DNA of 10,999 nucleotides, taken from Verrucomicrobiota bacterium. Its GTDB lineage: Bacteria; Verrucomicrobiota; Verrucomicrobiia; Limisphaerales; AV2. The translations under genes and the position numbers were made by a program. Within the stretch, counting starts at the first letter, position 1. The number at the start of each line of letters is the position of its first letter. This document shows positions 6,727 to 10,999 of this stretch, in pieces. Below the pieces are notes generated by a model, which ran no database searches, was not told where the DNA came from, and was given only the letters and a program-made list of their open reading frames with translations. The stretch spans positions 1-10,999 of the forward strand of contig QHPA01000081.1 in NCBI GenBank assembly GCA_003218935.1, written 5' to 3'.

Positions 6727-7494
6727 ATGAAAGGTAAAACTGGAATCGTTGTATTGGTGGTCCTGTGTATCATACTTGGAGTCGGTCTGTTAATCCGCCA
6801 TGCCAAGGCGGTTCAGGAAAAACAGACGGCCGAGGCGAGAATCATGCAGCTATCCAATGACGTCGTGCACACCCAGGACCAGCTCAACGAGCAGAAAAAA
6901 GTCAACGACACGCTCGAGAAGACCATCGAGACCAGGACGACGGAAGCGCAGGGCCTGTCGAACAAACTGGAAACCGTGACCACCACGCTGACCAGGACCG
7001 AGCAGGAGGCCAAAGCCGCGGCGGAACAGGCCAAGGACGAAATCGCCAAGCGCGACGCCAAGATCGCCGACCTGGAGGGCCAGAATGACGATCTGTCCAA
7101 GAAAATGGCCGACCTCAATACTTCGATCACCGGCCTGGAATCGCAGATTGATGACACGAAAAAGAAACTCGCCGCTTCCGAAGGCGACCGTGATTTCCTG
7201 CTCAAAGAGTTGAAGCGCCTGCAGACCGAGAAGGCGGAGCTGGAGCGGAAATTCAACGACCTCGCCGTCTTGCGTGACCAGGTCCGCAAGTTGCGCGACG
7301 AGCTTTCCATCGCCCGCCGCCTCGAATGGATTCGACGCGGTCTTTATGGTTCGGAAAAAGGCGCGGAAAAATTGCAGAAAGGATTGGCCGCTGCCGGATC
7401 GCAGACGAATTATGACCTCAACGTGGAAATTAAACAGTCCGGCGGCGCCAAAATCGTTTCGCCCTCCACGAACGCGCCTCCGCCCCCCAAATGA
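6727..7494 (+). CDS. Membrane-anchored coiled-coil protein, function unknown
   Basis: I do not recognise a named family for this 255-residue protein. It begins with a short basic stretch and one hydrophobic helix (about residues 6-23, IVVLVVLCIILGVGLLI). A long coiled coil follows (about 28-200) rich in Glu, Lys, Gln and Leu, with heptad-like spacing such as LEGQNDDLSKKMADLN and LKRLQTEKAELERKFNDL. A compact segment (about 200-220, WIRRGLYGSEKGAEKLQKGL) and a possible strand (DLNVEIKQSGGAKI, 230-243) lead to a Pro-rich end. The topology suggests an inner-membrane anchor with a long rod, probably on the periplasmic side; this is inference. Its stop TGA overlaps the moaA start (ATGA, 7491-7494), indicating coupling. 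A weak TTGCCA/CATGGT promoter-like pair lies just upstream of 6727 but is not convincing. Confidence 0.8.
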   Translation: MKGKTGIVVLVVLCIILGVGLLIRHAKAVQEKQTAEARIMQLSNDVVHTQDQLNEQKKVNDTLEKTIETRTTEAQGLSNKLETVTTTLTRTEQEAKAAAEQAKDEIAKRDAKIADLEGQNDDLSKKMADLNTSITGLESQIDDTKKKLAASEGDRDFLLKELKRLQTEKAELERKFNDLAVLRDQVRKLRDELSIARRLEWIRRGLYGSEKGAEKLQKGLAAAGSQTNYDLNVEIKQSGGAKIVSPSTNAPPPPK

Positions 7495-8576
7495 TGCGGT
7501 CGAATCTGTCTGACTCGTTCGATCGTGTCATGCGCGACCTGCGGGTCAGTGTGACTGACCGCTGCAACTTTCGCTGTCTTTACTGCCTGCCCGAAACGGA
7601 GGAAGCCGCCGATTTTTACCGCGTCAAATTCGACGCGCTGAAAAATCCGTCGCCACCAACGCCGATCACGCGCGAGTGGAAACCGCGATCGCAAATCCTT
7701 ACCTTTGAGGAAATCGAGCGCGTGGTCCGGCTGGCGGCTGAACTCGGCATCGAAAAAATCCGCGTGACCGGCGGCGAGCCGCTGTTGCGACAAGGTGTGG
7801 AATCGCTCGTCGCCAGACTCACGCAAATCCCCGGCGTGACCGACCTGGCGATGACGACCAACGGATTTCTATTTCCGCAAAAGGGCCGCGCGCTGCGCGA
7901 GGCCGGACTGCAACGCGTCAGCTTCAGCCTCGATTCCCTCGACCCGGCAACCTTCAAGAAAATCGCCGGACGCGACGGCCTGCGTTCCGTGCTCGCCAGC
8001 ATTGATTTGGCGCAGGAACTCGGCTTTCGCCCCGTCAAAGCCAATGCCGTCATCATCCGAGGACTTAACGACCACGAAATTGAATCGCTCGCCGAGTTCG
8101 CGCGCCAGAAGAATCTTGCCTTCCGCTTCATCGAATTCATGCCACTCGATTCCGGCCGCGCCTGGCAAAAGGAACTCGTGGTGCCAGGTCGCGAAATTCT
8201 GCAACGGCTTCAGGCGCGCTTCGATTTGCAGCCGGTCAAGTCGTCCAACATCTCGGAAACCGCGAAGCGCTGGTCGTTCGCGGATGGCCGCGGCGAGATC
8301 GGCATCATCGCGCCGGTGAGCGAACCGTTCTGCGGCCATTGCAATCGACTCCGCCTGACCGCCGACGGCAAAATCCGCACCTGCCTCTTCAGCCTCACGG
8401 AACGGGATTTGAAACCGCTAACCGGATTTCGTCCAGCCGGAGCGGACGATGAGTTGTATAGGCGGATAATTCGCGTGCAGGTGCTGATGCTGTTCTCGCT
8501 TTGTAGTGCATTTCCAAAAGTTGATTCGCACAAACCAGAAGGGCGCTTGACGGTTTGCCGCGCGCCTGCTTATTAA
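7491..8576 (+). CDS. moaA: GTP 3',8-cyclase MoaA with an abnormal C-terminus
   Basis: MoaA is the radical SAM enzyme that rearranges GTP to 3',8-cyclo-GTP, the first step of molybdenum cofactor synthesis. The N-terminus has the family start DRVMRDLRVSVTDRCNFRC, with the SAM-cluster cysteines C25, C29 and C32. An insertion of about 20 residues relative to typical MoaA lies between CLPE and LTFEEI. GGEP is at 94-97. The second cluster motif is intact: C281, C284 and C298 (CxxC then 13 residues then C). After LTERDLKP (302-309) the protein departs from the family: a weakly similar GADDELYRRIIR patch is followed by about 34 unrelated residues ending in CRAPAY. The expected ending with a terminal Gly-Gly is missing, and I could not find it in the other two frames. 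The family call is firm, but activity is uncertain. The start is ATG 7491, overlapping the upstream stop; ATG 7494 is equally possible. Confidence 0.9.
   Translation: MMRSNLSDSFDRVMRDLRVSVTDRCNFRCLYCLPETEEAADFYRVKFDALKNPSPPTPITREWKPRSQILTFEEIERVVRLAAELGIEKIRVTGGEPLLRQGVESLVARLTQIPGVTDLAMTTNGFLFPQKGRALREAGLQRVSFSLDSLDPATFKKIAGRDGLRSVLASIDLAQELGFRPVKANAVIIRGLNDHEIESLAEFARQKNLAFRFIEFMPLDSGRAWQKELVVPGREILQRLQARFDLQPVKSSNISETAKRWSFADGRGEIGIIAPVSEPFCGHCNRLRLTADGKIRTCLFSLTERDLKPLTGFRPAGADDELYRRIIRVQVLMLFSLCSAFPKVDSHKPEGRLTVCRAPAY
8453..8542. other. Low-GC segment replacing the normal 3' end of moaA
   Basis: By hand count this 90-base stretch has 42 G or C (about 47 percent), against 26 of 40 (65 percent) in the conserved coding sequence at 8361-8400. 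It coincides with the point where the MoaA translation loses family similarity. It reads like intergenic or inserted DNA that the moaA frame happens to run through to the TAA at 8574-8576. A short inverted repeat, TCGTCC/GGACGA, lies just before it around 8429-8449. Origin is unknown: deletion, recombination, a repeat element or an assembly join are all possible. Confidence 0.5.
8547..8576 (+). promoter_or_regulatory. Candidate sigma70-type promoter for the FmdB-family gene
   Basis: TTGACG (8547-8552, 5 of 6) and TATTAA (8571-8576, 4 of 6) are 18 bases apart. The -10 ends 10 bases before the ATG at 8587, so the leader would be only a few bases long, and no Shine-Dalgarno sequence is present. 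The promoter lies within the abnormal tail of the moaA frame, which suggests that this stretch was originally intergenic. Matches are seen directly; function is inferred. Confidence 0.5.
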
Positions 8577-8586
8577 GTCCGCCACT

Positions 8587-8937
8587 ATGCCGACCTACGA
8601 ATACGTATGTTCCAAGTGCGAGCATCGGTTTGATGTTTTTCAGGCGATAACCGAGAAGCCGCTGACGGTCTGCCCGAAGGAGAAATGCAGCCTGAAACGC
8701 TGGGGTAAAGGAAAAGTGAAACGCGCCATTGGCACCGGGGCCGGGATCATTTTCAAGGGGAGTGGCTTTTACGTCACGGATTACCGCAGCGAAGGATACA
8801 AGGAAGCAGCCAAAAAGGAAGCCCCGCCGGCCGCGCCGTCCACCAGCGGGGATGGCAAGCCGTCTGCAAAGGCAGAGACGAAACCGGCGCCCCAATCCGA
8901 ATCAAAGGCTGCTAAACCCAAGTCGGACGGCAAGTGA
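8587..8937 (+). CDS. FmdB-family zinc-ribbon regulatory protein
   Basis: This 116-residue protein starts with the FmdB/CxxC_CxxC signature MPTYEYVCSKCEHRFDVFQ. The first zinc pair is C8 and C11. The second pair is C29 and C34, spaced CPKEKC, four residues apart instead of the usual two, and the loop is followed by a KRWGKGKVKR basic stretch. The conserved GTGAGIIFKGSGFYVTDYRS block (about 49-69) is intact. The rest is a low-complexity tail rich in Ala, Lys, Pro and Ser (about 75-116), which is common in this family. FmdB proteins are described as putative regulators, named from a formamidase/amidase operon; the true function is mostly unknown. A start-proximal promoter precedes it, and the gene downstream begins 81 bases after its stop. 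Confidence 0.88.
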   Translation: MPTYEYVCSKCEHRFDVFQAITEKPLTVCPKEKCSLKRWGKGKVKRAIGTGAGIIFKGSGFYVTDYRSEGYKEAAKKEAPPAAPSTSGDGKPSAKAETKPAPQSESKAAKPKSDGK

Positions 8938-8952
8938 TGTGCTGTAACGGCG

Positions 8953-9008
8953 CATGGTGAGCATCGCTGGCGCTTCCATGAGTCCCGGCCGGCGGTCATA
9001 GACCACCG
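8953..9008. repeat. Palindromic intergenic element upstream of the pseudo-peptidase gene
   Basis: The 81-base gap contains two inverted repeats. CGGCGGTC (8990-8997) pairs with GACCACCG (9001-9008) around a 3-base ATA loop, with one C-A mismatch. CATGG (8953-8957) pairs with CCATG (8976-8980). The stretch has the look of a dispersed GC-rich intergenic repeat as found in many large bacterial genomes, but only one copy is in this window, so that cannot be shown here. No T-run follows, so it is not a classical terminator. Confidence 0.45.
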
Positions 9009-9018
9009 CTACAAAGCC

Positions 9019-10359
9019 ATGAAAACCATCGCGATCATGCTCGGTTCACTGATCGCGTTCTCCGGCATCGGCGCAGCGCTGGACGGGCCGGTGCGTACCG
9101 TTCGCAGCAGCACCGACCAATTCGTGGTTCGCGGTCCGACCATTGCGCAGGTTCGAACCAATTCTCCGTCCAGTGAATCCGCTTTGATCGAGCTGGACCC
9201 AAGCATCCTGGCGGTCAGTTGCGAGCGGCTCAAACAGGCGTTGTTGCGGGAGTTGGGGTTGGTTGACTTCTGGCGCGGGCGTATCTACCTCGAGATCAGC
9301 CCGGCCTTGTCCACCAACCAGGCGCCGATCATTGTCGCCAAGCCGTTTCTCGACGGCTGGCAATATCAGATGGAACTGCCGCGCTGGATTGAAAAGCCGA
9401 AGCTCGTGCGCGGTTTGATCCAGCTTCTGCTGATGGAAATTGCCAACCGCAGCGCGGGCTTGCGCTCGGCGGAAATCCCCCTCTGGCTCTCGGAAGGTTT
9501 GTCGCAGCACCTGGTCCACTCGAGCGAAGTGGACCTCGTGCTGGCGCAGCCGCAGTGGAATTTCAACCGCGTGAACATCAGCTGGCAGGCGCGCCAGTCC
9601 GTCCGCCAGGACCCGCTCAAGGAAGTGCGCGAACGATTGCAGTCCCACGCGGCCCTCACGTTCGCCAAACTCGGTGACGCGCTCCCGGACCCGGTGCCGG
9701 AGGAGACCTGGAAAACCTTCCAGGCTTCTGCGCAATTATTCGTCAGCCGGCTTTTGCTCTTGCCCGGAGGCCGGGCGACGCTGGCTGAAATGCTCAATGA
9801 GCTGCCCTTTTACCTGAACTGGCAATCCGCGTTTCTCAATGCCTATCGCGCGCAGTTCCCGCGTTTGCTCGACGCGGAGAAATGGTGGGCGGTTGTCCTC
9901 GTCCAGTTCACCGGACAGGATCCCACGCAAGCCTGGTCCACGCCCGTGGCGCTGGAGAAACTGAATGAAACTCTGCATCCATCCGTCCTGGTCAGCGCGA
10001 CCCGCAAGGACCTGCCGCAGCGTGCGAGGCCGGGCATTCAGCAGATCATTTCCGATTGGGAATACTTGCGCCAGCGTATCGTGCTGAAAGGAGTGACGTC
10101 CCAGTTGCTCGTCGTGCGCTTCAAAACACCGCCGGAACTGACCTCATTGGTGGATGATTATCGCGCCACGATTGAAAATTACCTGAACAAACGCGACCAG
10201 GTCGGCCTCGCGCGTTCGCTGCCCGGTTTGCCGCCGACGCGCGCCGATTTGCTCGTGCGCGACGCAGCCAAAAAACTGAACGAGCTGGACCAGAAACGGG
10301 CTTCGATCAGCGCGACCAACGCACCGCCCGCCAACACCTTAGCCAGGCCGGCGAAATGA
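9019..10359 (+). CDS. Exported protein of unknown function resembling a gluzincin peptidase without HExxH
   Basis: This 446-residue protein begins with a probable signal peptide (MKTIAIMLGSLIAFSGIGAA, cleavage near residue 20-22) and is likely periplasmic. Its middle resembles the Peptidase_MA-like arrangement: a hydrophobic helix (LIQLLLMEIANRSAGL, 133-148) followed by IPLWLSEGLSQHL (153-165). In active gluzincins the first helix carries HExxH and WLSEG supplies the third zinc ligand. Here the first site reads M139-E140-I141-A142-N143, so both histidines are gone while E140 and E159 remain. The C-terminal half (about 230-446) is helical with no motif I recognise, and the last residues are Ala/Pro-rich. 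If the comparison is right this is an inactive scaffold or binding protein; the relationship is inference from motif layout. The start was chosen for the signal peptide; there is no Shine-Dalgarno sequence. It is codirectional with the FmdB gene and the aminomutase gene. Confidence 0.8.
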   Translation: MKTIAIMLGSLIAFSGIGAALDGPVRTVRSSTDQFVVRGPTIAQVRTNSPSSESALIELDPSILAVSCERLKQALLRELGLVDFWRGRIYLEISPALSTNQAPIIVAKPFLDGWQYQMELPRWIEKPKLVRGLIQLLLMEIANRSAGLRSAEIPLWLSEGLSQHLVHSSEVDLVLAQPQWNFNRVNISWQARQSVRQDPLKEVRERLQSHAALTFAKLGDALPDPVPEETWKTFQASAQLFVSRLLLLPGGRATLAEMLNELPFYLNWQSAFLNAYRAQFPRLLDAEKWWAVVLVQFTGQDPTQAWSTPVALEKLNETLHPSVLVSATRKDLPQRARPGIQQIISDWEYLRQRIVLKGVTSQLLVVRFKTPPELTSLVDDYRATIENYLNKRDQVGLARSLPGLPPTRADLLVRDAAKKLNELDQKRASISATNAPPANTLARPAK

Positions 10360-10397
10360 AGTTCCCGCCTCGGAAATGCTCTTTCTCCGCGCGCCAC

Positions 10398-10425
10398 TTG
10401 ACAGGTAGGCGACCCAAAATATAGT
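10398..10425 (+). promoter_or_regulatory. Strong candidate sigma70-type promoter for the KamA-like gene
   Basis: TTGACA (10398-10403, a perfect -35) and TATAGT (10420-10425, 5 of 6) are 16 bases apart, with an A-rich stretch before the -10. The -10 ends 10 bases before the ATG at 10436, predicting a leader of only a few bases and no room for a ribosome binding site. It is the best promoter in the window and sits in the 76-base gap after the exported-protein gene. Confidence 0.65.
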
Positions 10426-10435
10426 TCCCGCACAA

Positions 10436-10999
10436 ATGAACGAAACTTCATCGGCAAATGGCGAGGAGCCGCCATCAGGCAGTTCGCTAAACGCTCTTAA
10501 GGAGTTCAAATCGGCCGGACGCGGCTTCTGGTCGGACGTTTCAGACGCTGACTGGAACAACTGGCGCTGGCAGCTCAAACACCGCATCACTTCGCTCGAA
10601 CAACTCCAGCGGCTGATGCCATCGCTCACGCCGGAGGAATATGCCGGCACCAAACTGGCCAACACGAAACTGGCCCTGGCCATCACGCCTTGCTTTTTCA
10701 ACCTGATTGATCCGGCGGATGAAAACTGCCCCATCCGCCGGCAGGTCATTCCTCGGGTCGAAGAAACACACCACGCGCCGTGGGAAATGAGCGATCCTTG
10801 CGGCGAAGATTCACATTCGCCTGTGCCCGGACTGGTGCATCGCTATCCGGACCGGGTGCTCTTCCTCGTCACCGACCGCTGCGCGGCGTACTGCCGTTAT
10901 TGCACCCGGTCGCGACTCGTGAGCAATGCGACGGGCTACGATTTTCACCCGGAGTTCGATCGCCAGATACAATACATCCGCGAGCACCCCGAAGTGCGC
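10436..10999 (+). CDS. kamA: KamA-family radical SAM aminomutase (3' end outside the window)
   Basis: The first 188 codons of a lysine 2,3-aminomutase-family protein run open to the window edge. Family features include the N-terminal FWSDVSDADWNNWRWQLKHRI helix (31-51), ITPCFFNLID (83-92), and the SPVPGLVHRYPDRVLFLVTD stretch (128-147). The radical SAM cluster motif is CAAYCRYC, with C149, C153 and C156, followed by TRSR. These enzymes use SAM and pyridoxal phosphate to move an amino group from the alpha to the beta carbon, usually making beta-lysine. The PLP lysine and the residues that select lysine over glutamate lie beyond the window, so substrate cannot be decided. Typical members read CTRRRF after the cluster; here it is CTRSRL, a mild divergence. 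The start is ATG 10436, just downstream of a strong promoter, with no Shine-Dalgarno sequence. Confidence 0.9.
   Translation, partial: MNETSSANGEEPPSGSSLNALKEFKSAGRGFWSDVSDADWNNWRWQLKHRITSLEQLQRLMPSLTPEEYAGTKLANTKLALAITPCFFNLIDPADENCPIRRQVIPRVEETHHAPWEMSDPCGEDSHSPVPGLVHRYPDRVLFLVTDRCAAYCRYCTRSRLVSNATGYDFHPEFDRQIQYIREHPEVR

Noticed and set aside
7491..8576. A simple frameshift as the cause of the odd MoaA C-terminus
   Set aside because: I read all three forward frames from about 8410 to 8590 and found no segment resembling the normal MoaA ending or a terminal Gly-Gly, so a single indel does not restore it.
8395..8895. Minus-strand frame of 166 codons covering the abnormal moaA tail and the FmdB gene
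   Set aside because: It was considered as an inserted gene explaining the moaA truncation. Its second part is plainly antisense to the FmdB family protein, and the product shows no recognisable domain.
1..10999. CRISPR arrays, tRNA or rRNA genes, insertion sequences, defence or toxin-antitoxin modules
   Set aside because: I saw no evenly spaced direct repeats, tRNA-like cloverleaf, transposase motif or small toxin-antitoxin pair; all long coding frames are accounted for by housekeeping or family-level genes.

Overview
The window looks like ordinary chromosomal DNA from a Gram-negative bacterium, most probably a member of the Verrucomicrobiota (Pedosphaera/Limisphaerales-like). That placement is an inference. 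It rests on the high GC content, an Mla-type outer-membrane lipid transport operon, periplasmic proteins with signal peptides, the styles of the DUF1844, FmdB and MoaA proteins, and the near absence of Shine-Dalgarno sequences. No phage, transposase, CRISPR, tRNA or rRNA is visible, and no gap between genes exceeds about 125 bases.

Layout. Positions 2-493 hold the end of an MlaE permease. It overlaps by 4 bases an MlaF-like ABC ATPase (490-1317) whose catalytic motifs are badly degenerate. After a 125-base gap with a strong inverted repeat comes the MCE-domain protein MlaD (1443-2549). These three form a phospholipid transport operon. Next is a long-form D-3-phosphoglycerate dehydrogenase, serA (2632-4221), with a good promoter of its own, and then an exported parvulin-type peptidyl-prolyl isomerase (4289-5413). 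Two minus-strand genes converge on it: a stand-alone Lon N-terminal-domain protein (6640-5951) and a DUF1844 protein (5954-5505), which overlap by 4 bases and form a small operon. Divergent from that pair is a membrane-anchored coiled-coil protein (6727-7494), which overlaps moaA (7491-8576) by 4 bases. The moaA reading frame keeps both iron-sulfur motifs, but its C-terminal end has been replaced by unrelated, lower-GC sequence and lacks the terminal Gly-Gly. An FmdB-family zinc-ribbon protein (8587-8937) follows, then an exported protein of unknown function that looks like a gluzincin-type peptidase with its HExxH motif lost (9019-10359). The window ends inside a kamA-type radical SAM aminomutase (10436 onward).

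How the genes work together. MlaE/F/D handle lipid traffic between the inner and outer membranes, and the parvulin probably assists folding of exported proteins. SerA (serine synthesis), MoaA (molybdenum cofactor) and the KamA-like protein are separate metabolic functions and do not look like one pathway.

I found no convincing new multi-gene system. The points most worth a second look are the degenerate MlaF motifs, the rebuilt MoaA C-terminus, the pseudo-peptidase, and a recurring arrangement in which sigma70-like promoters sit 6-14 bases upstream of start codons with no ribosome binding site.
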